Source of the DNA: CAYUPI01 sp964446585
Lineage (GTDB): Bacteria; Verrucomicrobiota; Verrucomicrobiia; Limisphaerales; UBA8199
Assembly: GCA_964446585.1 (NCBI GenBank)
Contig: CAYUPI010000015.1
Span: 53,627 to 117,626 of the forward strand
DNA: 64,000 bases
Reading direction: 5' to 3'
A program made the translations under genes and the position numbers. Positions 48,982 through 57,369 of the stretch are shown here, one piece after another; within the stretch, counting starts at the first letter, position 1, and every line of letters starts with the position of its first letter. Below the pieces are notes generated by a model. The model was given only the letters and a program-made list of their open reading frames with translations, was not told the DNA's origin and ran no database searches.

Positions 48982-49429
48982 ATTTGGCAATGTTATCCAA
49001 TTGGATGCTCCAGCCTCCTTCATTCGCGCGGAACGCCTCGGCGCGGCGGTTTGCCGGAACTTTATCAAAGCCCGACTCTGTGAGCGTCAGCAATGTGCCG
49101 CCCGGTGTCTTTTCCAATCGGAATTCCACCAGCGTGGGCGTTTCCTTCGAGTAATCCTGGTTGGGATCTATCGCATGCGGATGCCACGTGTAGGAAAAGA
49201 GCCTCTCTGGCTCCATCTTCTGTACGACCAGTTCAAATTTGAGGTGTTCATACCCGGGGTATGTCAGGGAGCCCCGCGCGGGTTGGCCCGCCGCGAAGGG
49301 ACCATCCAGCTTCACTTGAAACCACTCGCCAAACTCCCGGTAATCTGTGAGGGCCCGCCAGACACGGCCCATTGGCGCCTTCAACTCGATTCGTTTCTCG
49401 ATTTTGTTTTGTTCAGTTGGTTGGTTCAT
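48962..49429 (-). CDS. SRPBCC (AHSA1-like) ligand-binding domain protein
   Basis: About 155 residues with the START/Bet v1-like fold of the AHSA1 group: IEKRIELKAPMGRVWRALTDYREFGEWFQVKLDGPFAAG opens it, LFSYTWHPHAI and TPTLVEFRLEKTPGGTLLTLTESGFDKVP are the central strands, and GGWSIQLDNIAKYVAK is the long C-terminal helix. Such proteins bind small hydrophobic ligands; no enzyme activity can be assumed. The MNQPTEQ start was chosen over a much longer open frame because the domain starts there and the operator candidate ends just upstream. The gene overlaps the ArsR repressor gene and diverges from an aldehyde dehydrogenase. Confidence 0.88.
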   Translation of the reverse strand: MNQPTEQNKIEKRIELKAPMGRVWRALTDYREFGEWFQVKLDGPFAAGQPARGSLTYPGYEHLKFELVVQKMEPERLFSYTWHPHAIDPNQDYSKETPTLVEFRLEKTPGGTLLTLTESGFDKVPANRRAEAFRANEGGWSIQLDNIAKYVAKKS

Positions 49430-49430
49430 A

Positions 49431-49452
49431 TATGCAATATTTACGTTGCATA
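49431..49452. promoter_or_regulatory. Operator candidate for ArsR repressor (site 1)
   Basis: A perfect palindrome TATGCAA-N8-TTGCATA ends one base before the SRPBCC start codon. Position and symmetry fit an ArsR-type operator that would block transcription or translation start. The same TTGCATAA half-site recurs 40 bases further upstream. Confidence 0.6.
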
Positions 49453-49473
49453 ATACATCGCCATTCTCGAAGC

Positions 49474-49489
49474 GCAACAGTTTTGTTGC
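49474..49489. promoter_or_regulatory. Operator candidate for ArsR repressor (site 2)
   Basis: A palindrome GCAACA-GTTT-TGTTGC in the 121-base gap between the divergent SRPBCC and aldehyde dehydrogenase starts; its right half runs into TTGCATAA as in site 1. It could also influence the aldehyde dehydrogenase promoter. Confidence 0.5.
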
Positions 49490-49550
49490 ATAAATCCGAA
49501 GAAAGTATTTGAGCCTCGTTACCTCGACTGCTACGTTGCTGCGCCATTTT

Positions 49551-50990
49551 ATGTTAAACATTCCTGTGCTGCGCTGGGGCAAGCCTTACACGAGCCTCGA
49601 AGTCGATAACGTCATTCATTTTTCCACGGGCGAAACACTGGCCCAGGTGAGCCTGGCCAATGCCGGGTTGCTCGCCAAAGACATTCGCCAGGCGCAGCGC
49701 GCACGCGACGTCCTCTGCGAAATCCCTATCCGCGACCTGATCGGCATGATGAAGAAAGCCGCGGGGCTTTACAAAGATGCGACCTTGCCCATGGGCGACG
49801 GCGTGCAGTCGCCCGACGATTTCGCGCGCCAGCAATCGGCTTCGACTGGCCTCCCCGAGCACATGTGCAAAGCGAACATGGCGAAGAACCATTTCGTTCT
49901 CTCGAACATGGATCGCATTCTGGATTGCCTAACGCGCGGCTTGGACCTGGAAATTCTTTCTCGCGGTTACGGTATGGAATCGCGCGGCGTCATCGTCAGC
50001 TACCAGGCGCAATCACCTGTGCTTGGTCTGGTGCTACCTTCGAATTCGCCGGGTGTCCACACGCTCTGGCTGCCGGTCATACCGATGCAAATCGGGCTGG
50101 TGCTCAAACCCGGCCCACAGGAGCCGTGGACGCCTTACCGGATGGCGGCGGCGTTTTCCGAAGCCGGCGTGCCGCGCGAGGCCATCAGCATTTATCCCGG
50201 CGCCGGGGAAATGGGCGCTGAAGTAGTGAACCGCGTTCGTCGTACGAAAATTTTTGGCAGCACTGAAACGGTCAAACGGTACGAAGGCAATCCGCGCGTG
50301 CAAGTTCATGGGCCCGGCTTCAGCAAGGTCCTTCTCGGTGACGACGTCGTGGACGATTGGCAAAAGTACATCGACCTGATCGTTGAAGGCGTCTATGTGA
50401 ACAGCGGCCGCGGCTGCATCAACACCTCGGGCGTGTGGGCATCGCGTCACACTAAAGAAATCGCCGCGGCGCTAGCCGAGCGATTGGGGCCGATCACGCC
50501 GAAGCCGCCTGAGGACCCTACAGCCGGCTTGGCGGCTTTCACGGTGCTGGGCCAGGCGCAGGCGATTCACGCTTCGATCCGGGACAAGATCAAAGAAAGC
50601 GGGGCAGAAGATGTGACGGCGAAGTTTGGTCCCAGGTTGGTCGAGAAAGAACGCTGCGCCTATCTTCGCCCGTGGGTCATCCACTCCCCATCCCCGGACG
50701 CGACCATCGCCAACACTGAGTACATGTTCCCGTACGTGACCGTGGTTCAGTGTCCGCAGGAGCAGATGATTGACAAGTTCGGCCCGACGCTCGTGGCGTC
50801 CGCGATCACGAACGACAAGAGGTGGCAGCGCCAGCTGATCGACGGGACGAACATCGACCGCTTAAACATAGGCCCGATCCCAACGACGAAGCTCGACTGG
50901 CTCCAGCCGCACGAAGGGAACATTGTCGATTTTCTATTCCGGGCGCGGGCATTTCAAACTCCAGCCGAACGGCTTGCAGTAACAGCTTGA
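49551..50990 (+). CDS. Aldehyde dehydrogenase-superfamily protein lacking the usual ELGG motif
   Basis: About 479 residues of the ALDH fold. GVIVSYQAQSPVLGLVLPSNSPGVHTLWLPVIPMQIGLVLKPGPQEPWTPYRMAAAF is the NAD-binding core with the Lys site; KIFGSTETVKRYEGNP is the next element. VNSGRGCINTSGVW contains the catalytic Cys. Where typical ALDHs have ELGG with the general-base Glu, this protein reads VHGPGFSKVLLG, so that Glu is missing, as in CoA-acylating members. It may therefore make acyl-CoA or act as a reductase instead of releasing a free acid (inference). The MLNIPV start was used; the gene diverges from the SRPBCC/ArsR operon. Confidence 0.86.
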   Translation: MLNIPVLRWGKPYTSLEVDNVIHFSTGETLAQVSLANAGLLAKDIRQAQRARDVLCEIPIRDLIGMMKKAAGLYKDATLPMGDGVQSPDDFARQQSASTGLPEHMCKANMAKNHFVLSNMDRILDCLTRGLDLEILSRGYGMESRGVIVSYQAQSPVLGLVLPSNSPGVHTLWLPVIPMQIGLVLKPGPQEPWTPYRMAAAFSEAGVPREAISIYPGAGEMGAEVVNRVRRTKIFGSTETVKRYEGNPRVQVHGPGFSKVLLGDDVVDDWQKYIDLIVEGVYVNSGRGCINTSGVWASRHTKEIAAALAERLGPITPKPPEDPTAGLAAFTVLGQAQAIHASIRDKIKESGAEDVTAKFGPRLVEKERCAYLRPWVIHSPSPDATIANTEYMFPYVTVVQCPQEQMIDKFGPTLVASAITNDKRWQRQLIDGTNIDRLNIGPIPTTKLDWLQPHEGNIVDFLFRARAFQTPAERLAVTA

Positions 50991-51098
50991 AACGATCTCG
51001 GGTTGAAAAAGCTTATGCGGTTGACCAAAAGTCCCTCTTGCTCCGCCGACCGGATGGACTAGATTTTCTCAATCGCCGCTCGAAAGTGCTCAAAGCGT

Positions 51099-53783
51099 AT
51101 GTCGGGCTTCAAGTTTATGACTGCCGTCGCCGCGCGCGGCTTCGGTCATTTCATGCGCTTCCCGGTCACGATTTGCACTGCGGCGATGTTGTGCCTTGTG
51201 CCTTTGCGTGCCGCTGAAAGGGACAATCCGAGCTTTACCTCGGAGCAAATCGATTTTTACGAAAAGCAGGTCCAGCCGCTCCTCGCCGACAATTGCTATC
51301 AATGCCATAGCCATCAGGCGGAAAAAATCAAAGGCGGATTTCTCCTCGACTCCCGCCCAGCGCTGATTAAAGGCGGGGAATCCGGGCCCGCGATTGTGTC
51401 AGGGGATCCGGAGAAAAGCCTGCTGATCCGGGCCGTCCGGCGCGTCGATCCGGATCTGCAAATGCCGCCCAAAAAGAGCCTCACCGAGGAGCAGGTGGCC
51501 ACGCTGGCGAGATGGGTCAGCCTGGGGGCGCCTTATTCGGAGCGCGCACCGGTCGCACTCGGCAAATCGAACGGAAGAGGGATAACACCGGAGGATCGGA
51601 AGTGGTGGTCCTTTCAGCCGGTTCGGGCGGTGGATGCGCCTAAAGTGAAAGATGCTCGCTGGACTCGCAATCCGATCGACAATTTCATCCTGGCCAGGCT
51701 GGCAGCCAACCATCTGACGCCGTCGCCAGAAGCGGAGAGACACACACTGGCGCGCCGCATTTATTTCGACCTGATTGGCCTGCCGCCGACGGCTGAAGAA
51801 GTCGAGCGTTTCGTTGCCGACAAATCGCCGCGAGCCTACGAGGAGCTGGTGGATGCTCTTCTCGACAATCCGCGATACGGCGAAAAATGGGCGCGCCATT
51901 GGCTCGATTTGGTTCGCTATGCGGAATCCGACGGCTATAAAGCCGATGCCTTCCGGTCCAGTGCCTGGCGCTACCGCGATTATGTCATCCGCGGTTTCAA
52001 TAAGGACAAACCCTACAATCGGTTTCTGATGGAGCAGCTCGCCGCCGATGAATTATGGCCCGATGATCCTGATGCACTCATAGGCGTCAGCTTTTTACGC
52101 CTCTGGATCTACGAATACAACCAGCGGAACATCAAAGCTCATTGGGCCACCATCCTCAACGACATCACCGATGTGACCGGCGACGCGCTCCTCGGTGTCG
52201 GCATCCAATGCGCTCGATGCCACGATCACAAGTTCGATCCGATATTGCAGCGAGATTACTACCGGCTGCAGGCCTTTTTTGCCGCTCTCTCTCCGCGCGA
52301 TGATGTGCCGCTGGCCTCGCCCGATCAGGTCAAGGCGCATCGGGAGCTACTCGCAAAATGGGAAATGGCGACGGCGAATGTGCGTTCGCAGCTCGAGGAA
52401 CTCGAACGGCCGGCGCGAGAAAAGATCATCAAGGCTGTCATTGACAAACTGCCAAAAGACATCCAGGCCCTCATGCACAAACCCGCGAGCGAGCGAACAG
52501 CCTACGAGCAGCAACTGCACGATTTGGCTTACCGGCAAGTCGCCGATGAGGGCGACAAACTGGAGACGAAATTCAAAGGCGCAGAAAAGGAAAGGCGCGA
52601 CGCGCTCCTGCGCGAGTTGGGAGAATATGACTCGCTGAAGCCCGCGGATTTGGCCGGTGCCATGCTGGTCACGGATATCGGTCCAGTGGCGCCGCCCCTT
52701 ACCATTCCGAAGGACAAAACGGAGACGCACATCGAGCCAGGTTTTCTTTCAGTATTGGATGAGGCGCCCGCGCACATCGAGCCGGTTGCCGGTTCAACGA
52801 ATTCGACCGGCCGCCGCACCGCGTTGGCAAAATGGCTGACTCGCGGGGATAATCCATTGACCGCGCGAGTGCTCGTCAATCGAGTTTGGCAGCACCATTT
52901 CGGCCGCGGACTGGTGGCCACGCCGAACGATTTCGGGCACCTGGGCGAACCGCCTTCTCACCCTGAATTGCTGGACTGGCTGACGAAATATTTCACCGAG
53001 CACAACTGGAGCATTAAGGAAGTGCACCGGCTCATCCTTACGAGCGCGACATACCGGCAGAGGGCGGTTGTTGAGGATAATTCGCCTCTCCAAACCGGCC
53101 AGGTTACGGGAGACAACCTCCTCTCCCCGACCCTCTCCTCCAAAGGAGGAGAGAGGGAAGGTCCCAGACGCGTCGGGAGCAACGTTTCGCGCGCAGCGAA
53201 TTCAGCGGCCAAAATTGACCCTGAAAACCGGCTGCTCTGGCGCCAGAATGTCAGGCGACTCGACAGCGATCAAATTCGCGACGCAATGCTCAAAGTCAGC
53301 GCGGAACTGGACCTGGCCAGCGGTGGCCCGAGTGTGGACGCTTCGAAGCCGCGTCGAACCATCTATATCAAATGGATGCGCAATTCCCGAGACGCGCTGC
53401 TGGGCGCGCTCGACCCTCCGGACCCGTACACGAGCACCCCGCAACGAAATGTGACGACCACGCCGATGCAGTCGCTGGTCATGATCAACGGGCCCTACGT
53501 GCTGCAACGCGCCCGCGCGCTGGCGAGTCGGCTGCAAAAACTGCCGGGAAATGACCCGGCTGAATTTGTCTTGGGGGCCTACCGAATGATTTATCGTCGT
53601 GACCCAACGGCGAGCCAAAGGGAGCAGGGTCTTGCCTTTCTGCGCGACCAGGCGGCACGAATCCCCCAACCCGAAGCAAACCCTGAGGTTCCAGCCGTTC
53701 AGTCATCGGATCCTGACACCGCGGCCCTGATCGATTATTGTCACGTGCTACTCAACTCAAACGAATTTCTCTACATCGATTAG
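51099..53783 (+). CDS. DUF1549/DUF1553 protein with N-terminal cytochrome c-like (PSCyt1) domain
   Basis: An 894-residue exported protein. A signal segment (FPVTICTAAMLCLVPLRA) precedes a PSCyt1 domain with a haem-attachment motif C66YQCH70 and the MPPKKSLTEEQVATLARWV segment. The DUF1549 (PSD) domain follows (DARWTRNPIDNFILARL, LARRIYFDLIGLPPTAEEVE, YGEKWARHWLDLVRYAESDGY). DUF1553 ends it (TRGDNPLTARVLVNRVWQHHFGRGLV, DPENRLLWRQNVRRLDSDQIRDAML). Function is unknown; the family is a hallmark of Planctomycetes/Verrucomicrobia and is nearly always followed by a DUF1501 gene, as here. About residues 665-705 are an in-frame insertion made by a palindromic repeat. Confidence 0.93.
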   Translation: MSGFKFMTAVAARGFGHFMRFPVTICTAAMLCLVPLRAAERDNPSFTSEQIDFYEKQVQPLLADNCYQCHSHQAEKIKGGFLLDSRPALIKGGESGPAIVSGDPEKSLLIRAVRRVDPDLQMPPKKSLTEEQVATLARWVSLGAPYSERAPVALGKSNGRGITPEDRKWWSFQPVRAVDAPKVKDARWTRNPIDNFILARLAANHLTPSPEAERHTLARRIYFDLIGLPPTAEEVERFVADKSPRAYEELVDALLDNPRYGEKWARHWLDLVRYAESDGYKADAFRSSAWRYRDYVIRGFNKDKPYNRFLMEQLAADELWPDDPDALIGVSFLRLWIYEYNQRNIKAHWATILNDITDVTGDALLGVGIQCARCHDHKFDPILQRDYYRLQAFFAALSPRDDVPLASPDQVKAHRELLAKWEMATANVRSQLEELERPAREKIIKAVIDKLPKDIQALMHKPASERTAYEQQLHDLAYRQVADEGDKLETKFKGAEKERRDALLRELGEYDSLKPADLAGAMLVTDIGPVAPPLTIPKDKTETHIEPGFLSVLDEAPAHIEPVAGSTNSTGRRTALAKWLTRGDNPLTARVLVNRVWQHHFGRGLVATPNDFGHLGEPPSHPELLDWLTKYFTEHNWSIKEVHRLILTSATYRQRAVVEDNSPLQTGQVTGDNLLSPTLSSKGGEREGPRRVGSNVSRAANSAAKIDPENRLLWRQNVRRLDSDQIRDAMLKVSAELDLASGGPSVDASKPRRTIYIKWMRNSRDALLGALDPPDPYTSTPQRNVTTTPMQSLVMINGPYVLQRARALASRLQKLPGNDPAEFVLGAYRMIYRRDPTASQREQGLAFLRDQAARIPQPEANPEVPAVQSSDPDTAALIDYCHVLLNSNEFLYID
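53119..53166. repeat. Palindromic repeat translated inside the DUF1549/1553 gene
   Basis: A pyrimidine-then-purine palindrome centred on TCTCCTCC-AAA-GGAGGAGA (53134-53152), extended by CCC/GGG. It is read in frame as LLSPTLSSKGGEREG between the TYRQ and DPENRLLWR family blocks, where relatives need no such segment. It resembles the intergenic palindrome near 63.65 kb. Confidence 0.75.
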
Positions 53784-53795
53784 TCGAAGCTCATC

Positions 53796-55241
53796 ATGAA
53801 TGCGAAACTACTCCGGCCTCATCACGAGCTGCTTTACACTCGTCGCGATTTTCTCTCGCGCGGCGGCGCCGGCTTCGGCGCTTTGGCGTTGGCCTGGCTG
53901 CTGCAGCGCGACGCAGTGCTCGCCGCGGCGGCCGAATCACCTGGCAATCCGCTGGCTCCCAGGGCGCCCCACTTCAAAGCGAAAGCCAAAAGTGTGATCT
54001 TTCTGTTCATGGAGGGCGGCCCGAGTCATCTCGACACGTTCGATCATAAGCCAAAGCTCCGAGAGCTCGCCGGCCAGAAGCTGCCCGAAAGCTTTGGCCC
54101 TATCATGACCGCCATGGGCGAAGTGGATGCGCCACTGCTGGCCGATCGGCGCGAGTGGAAGCAACACGGTCAGAGCGGGATCTGGGTCTCGGACTGGCTG
54201 CCCCACATGGCCGAGTGTGTGGATGATTTAGCGGTGATCCGCTCGTGTTGGTGCGATGGCCTCAACCACGCCAACGGCGTCGGCCAGATGAACACCGGCT
54301 CGATCCTCGGTGGCCGCCCTTCCCTGGGCGCGTGGGTCAGTTATGGATTGGGCACAGAAAATCAAAACCTGCCGGCGTTTACGGTCCTGTGTGACAACAA
54401 TGGTCAGGTGATTGGCGGTCCGCGCAACTGGGGACCCGGGTTCATGCCAGCGCTTTATCAAGGTGTGAGGCTGGGCTCGGCCACCGAGCCGTTTCCCAAT
54501 CTCAATACGCCCCGTGGCATCAGTGAGGAACAACAGCGCGCGAAACTGGCCTTTCTGACCGATTTGAATCGACAGCACGCACTGGCCCATCCACAGACTA
54601 GCGAACTGGACGCCCGTATCCGCAGTTATGAACTGGCGTTCCGCATGCAAGCCGAGGCGCCGGAAGCGGTGGATTTGTCGACGGAATCAGCGGCGACGAA
54701 ACAACTCTACGGGCTGGACCAGGAAGAGACCGCGGTTTTCGGCCGGAACTGTCTGCTGGCGCGCAGACTCGTCGAGCGCGGTGTTCGATTTGTCCAGCTT
54801 TACAGTGGCACGGGCAGCAAATGGGACGCGCACTCGAAGATCGAGCAAAACCATGCCGAACTTTGCCGGGCCGTTGATAAACCGATTGCCGGCCTCCTCA
54901 AGGACCTCAAAGCGCGCGGGCTGTTGGATTCGACACTCGTCCTCTGGGGCGGTGAATTCGGCCGCACGCCCATGAGCGAGAAAGGCGATGGGCGCGATCA
55001 CAATCCCACCGGCTTCACGATGTGGATGGCTGGTGGCGGCGTGAAAGGCGGGCAGGTGATCGGCGACACGGACGAGCTCGGATTGCACGCGGTCAATGAC
55101 CGGCTTCACGTTCACGACCTCCATGCGACGATCCTATGGTTGATGGGCCTGGACCACACGCAGCTTATCTATCGGTATCAAGGCCGACCCGAGCGGCTCA
55201 CACTCAATGAAGGCGAGCCGTTCAAGAAAATCGCGGCTTAA
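53796..55241 (+). CDS. Tat-exported DUF1501 protein
   Basis: A 481-residue DUF1501 (sulfatase/alkaline-phosphatase-like fold) protein with a Tat leader (YTRRDFLSRGGAGFGALALAWLL). SVIFLFMEGGPSHLDTFDHKP is the conserved metal-site opening. LGAWVSYGLGTENQNLPAF, VQLYSGTGSKWDAHSKIEQNH, LVLWGGEFGRTPMSEKGDGRDHNP and HDLHATILWLMGLDHTQLIYRYQGRPERLT complete the family pattern. It follows the DUF1549/1553 gene after 12 bases, the usual two-gene unit. The joint function, probably periplasmic, is not established. Confidence 0.93.
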   Translation: MNAKLLRPHHELLYTRRDFLSRGGAGFGALALAWLLQRDAVLAAAAESPGNPLAPRAPHFKAKAKSVIFLFMEGGPSHLDTFDHKPKLRELAGQKLPESFGPIMTAMGEVDAPLLADRREWKQHGQSGIWVSDWLPHMAECVDDLAVIRSCWCDGLNHANGVGQMNTGSILGGRPSLGAWVSYGLGTENQNLPAFTVLCDNNGQVIGGPRNWGPGFMPALYQGVRLGSATEPFPNLNTPRGISEEQQRAKLAFLTDLNRQHALAHPQTSELDARIRSYELAFRMQAEAPEAVDLSTESAATKQLYGLDQEETAVFGRNCLLARRLVERGVRFVQLYSGTGSKWDAHSKIEQNHAELCRAVDKPIAGLLKDLKARGLLDSTLVLWGGEFGRTPMSEKGDGRDHNPTGFTMWMAGGGVKGGQVIGDTDELGLHAVNDRLHVHDLHATILWLMGLDHTQLIYRYQGRPERLTLNEGEPFKKIAA

Positions 55242-55394
55242 CTAGGAAGGGAACTGTACTCTCGCGATTGGTTCAAGTTGCAGCAAGTGATCAATTCAAT
55301 GTGCTTGGCCTCTACTTTTGAACGGGAGAAGGGTCATACCAACTGTTCGCCATCGACCGCTCCGCTCCCAAATCACAATTCCAAAATCCAAAAT

Positions 55395-55757
55395 CTAATC
55401 CGGCCGGTCTCCCACTCCGAGAATGCTGCATGCCTGGATCACGTTCAGGCCCAGCTTCCGCGCTTGCGCCAGGACAGCCTCTGATTCGGCTCCAGGATTG
55501 AGCCAAAGCTCGTCGCATCCTCGCGCCGCGATCTCCGGCAAAACCTGTTCCACCACCGGCGGGGGCAAATAGACGCTGATTTTTTCCGGCCGCACGGGCA
55601 CGTCGCGCACACTCTTGAACGCCCGCAGTCCTTCCACGTTCGTTTCCCTCGGGTTCACCGGGAAAACTGTATAACCCTGGCGCAAGAACGCGCGCACGGC
55701 TTTGTTGCCGAACTTTGCTCGATTATTGGAAGCCCCAATGATGGCGACAGTCTTCAT
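55395..55757 (-). CDS. CoA-binding domain protein (YccU-like)
   Basis: A 120-residue single-domain Rossmann protein: MKTVAIIGASNNRAKFGNKAVRAFLRQGYTVFPVNPRE carries the nucleotide-binding GASNN motif, and EKISVYLPPPVVEQVLPEIAARGCDELWLNPGAESEAVLAQARKLGLNVIQACSI ends the CoA-binding fold. This matches the stand-alone CoA_binding_2 family. Its physiological role is unknown. It stands apart from its neighbours, convergent with the DUF1501 gene. Confidence 0.9.
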   Translation of the reverse strand: MKTVAIIGASNNRAKFGNKAVRAFLRQGYTVFPVNPRETNVEGLRAFKSVRDVPVRPEKISVYLPPPVVEQVLPEIAARGCDELWLNPGAESEAVLAQARKLGLNVIQACSILGVGDRPD

Positions 55758-55846
55758 AGCCGCTTAACTTGCTACGTCTTGATGCCGCCGTCCAATCCAG
55801 CCATGCCGATCGAACCAGATAAGACAACGATGAAGGTGCGGGCAGC

Positions 55847-56248
55847 TTACGGCGTAAGGATTTCCAGGTCCGGCGCAGCGTGAGCGAAATGGGATGGATT
55901 GCGCGTCACAATGCTCCGGGCGCCTTTGCGTCGAGCAAAGCTTGCATGCAGCGAATCGTAAATGCCGCCACCCATCACGCCACGACGCTGGGCTTCATTA
56001 ATTGCTCTCTCATAATCTGCTAGCGCCAGGGCTTCGACGGCCAGCCTTGACTTCAGGGCCAAGGTCATTTCCGCCGCGGCGGAAACAGGCACTTTGTAAA
56101 AGCCGGTGAGTGTGGCAAACGTCTCAGCCAGGGCATGGGCATCAGTGAAAGCAGCCTCCGATTCGTCAACAGCTTCGCGACAAGCAGCATGTTCGGAGTG
56201 TTTCGCCAGCACCGCCCCCACCAGAATTCCCGTGTCCAGGAAGGTCAT
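55847..56248 (-). CDS. vapC: PIN-domain toxin of a VapBC pair
   Basis: About 133 residues of the PIN ribonuclease fold: MTFLDTGILVGAVL has the first Asp (D5), AHALAETFATLTGFYKVP the central Glu, and GGGIYDSLHASFARRKGARSIVTRNPSHF the later Asp and the TRN strand. It ends DLEILTP. The family cleaves RNA. Its ATG overlaps the antitoxin stop as ATGA, typical of VapBC operons with translational coupling. Unlike the decayed module at 13.2 kb, start, frame and catalytic residues all look intact. Confidence 0.88.
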   Translation of the reverse strand: MTFLDTGILVGAVLAKHSEHAACREAVDESEAAFTDAHALAETFATLTGFYKVPVSAAAEMTLALKSRLAVEALALADYERAINEAQRRGVMGGGIYDSLHASFARRKGARSIVTRNPSHFAHAAPDLEILTP

Positions 56249-56493
56249 CGCTCGTAGTGACGCGACGCATCGACGGCTTCTGCCAGTGGAGTGGCGGGTA
56301 CGTCCCCAGTCCACAGTTTCAGTCTACCGCGTTTGATGACTTTGCCCCGCGCGGACGGCTCCACCTCCAGCACGATTCGTCCAGGAGTTGCTGAGGCCTT
56401 CAGTCTTTGGCCGCGCGGAACGCCCGCGGCCCTGCGCAAGTCGCGAGGGAGAACGATCCGATTGGAGCGATCGAGCCGCACGATAGTTGTCAT
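56245..56493 (-). CDS. vapB: AbrB/MazE-type antitoxin of VapBC pair
   Basis: An 82-residue AbrB/SpoVT-type antitoxin. MTTIVRLDRSNRIVLPRDLRRAAGVPRGQRLKASATPGRIVLEVE is the swapped-hairpin DNA-binding domain. The C-terminal RGRLKLWTGDVPATPLAEAVDASRHYER is the toxin-binding tail. It is the first gene of the pair and would repress the operon promoter together with the toxin (family knowledge). It overlaps the toxin gene by 4 bases. Confidence 0.87.
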   Translation of the reverse strand: MTTIVRLDRSNRIVLPRDLRRAAGVPRGQRLKASATPGRIVLEVEPSARGKVIKRGRLKLWTGDVPATPLAEAVDASRHYER

Positions 56494-56574
56494 GCCACGA
56501 ATATGGCGCGGTTATGGCGTAGTTTCAATACTGATTTTTCGATCATTATTCGGTGGGGAAAGGGCAGGGGGTCG

Positions 56575-57264
56575 TTATTTTGCCGGGGCCGCCATCCGCA
56601 AGGCGATCTCAGCCACGCGCTTGCCCACGCCGCGCACGGTGTTGAGGCTGCCTTCGTCTTTTCCCAACTCCTCGCCCTGCGACTGCATGGTGCCGCCCCA
56701 GTGGTCGCCCGGACTCCCATCCCCAACGAGGATCATTCCCTGGGAAAGCATAAACATGATCAGTTGCTGCAGGATCAGTTCCACACCGGTGTTGCGGCCG
56801 GCGCCAACGGCGATGGCGCCGCCCACTTTGTTTTTCAGCGGGAAACCGTGTTGCCGAAAGTCGAGCATTCTCTCGAAGAGCTGTTTCAGGGGCGATGAGA
56901 CGATTCCCATATAAACGGGCGAACACATCAGGACGCCGAAGACGTCCGGAGCCACCAATTTTTCGCGCAGAGCGGGGAAATCATCCGGCCGATCGGAACT
57001 TTTTGAACCGACCGCTATGTAGGGGTCAAGGTTAAGCCCCGAAAGCTCGATAAGTTCCGTGGCGATGGCCGGACTGACTGTTTTGGCAGATTCCAGGGCG
57101 AGGTTCATTGCTTTGAAAGTGGATTTGCCCTTTCGCAGGCTGCCGACAAGGCCGACGATTTTCACAGAGCCTGGAGCGGCTGCGGCCGCGTTGGTTAGAG
57201 AGGGAAGAGCGGCCACCGAGGCGGCCGCTGCACCAAGGAACAGACGGCGGTTCATATTGTTCAT
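56575..57264 (-). CDS. Tat-exported NADPH-dependent FMN reductase-like protein
   Basis: A 229-residue flavodoxin-like reductase with a Tat-like leader (NRRLFLGAAAASVAALPSLTNA). VKIVGLVGSLRKGKSTFKAMNLALESA is the FMN-phosphate loop and FGVLMCSPVYMGIVSSPLKQLFERM matches the NADPH_FMN_reductase/NAD(P)H oxidoreductase core (SPVY motif). GGAIAVGAGRNTGVELILQQLIMFMLSQGMILVGDG completes the fold. Tat export would carry the folded FMN protein to the periplasm, where no NAD(P)H is available, so its electron donor there is unclear. No partner gene is adjacent. Confidence 0.87.
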   Translation of the reverse strand: MNNMNRRLFLGAAAASVAALPSLTNAAAAAPGSVKIVGLVGSLRKGKSTFKAMNLALESAKTVSPAIATELIELSGLNLDPYIAVGSKSSDRPDDFPALREKLVAPDVFGVLMCSPVYMGIVSSPLKQLFERMLDFRQHGFPLKNKVGGAIAVGAGRNTGVELILQQLIMFMLSQGMILVGDGSPGDHWGGTMQSQGEELGKDEGSLNTVRGVGKRVAEIALRMAAPAK

Positions 57265-57333
57265 AAAGAATTGTTCGCGTGTCTGCTGGCAGGATGGAGG
57301 ATGAGCACGCGCGCTTCAATGCGGAATGCAAAG

Positions 57334-57366
57334 AAGGTTGAGGGTTGAGGGTTGAAGGTTGGAAGG
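57334..57366. repeat. Short GGGTTGA tandem repeat
   Basis: Four imperfect heptamer copies (GGTTGAG, GGTTGAG, GGTTGAA, GGTTGGA) lie just beyond the 3' end of the sigma-54 regulator gene. The reverse-strand version CTCAACC recurs near 10.74 kb and 62.33 kb. Confidence 0.5.
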
Positions 57367-57369
57367 GCT

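Noticed and set aside
57334..57366. GGGTTGA tandem repeat as a regulatory or origin-like iteron
   Set aside because: Only four imperfect heptamers, located after a gene end; similar phrases occur elsewhere in the window as ordinary intergenic sequence.
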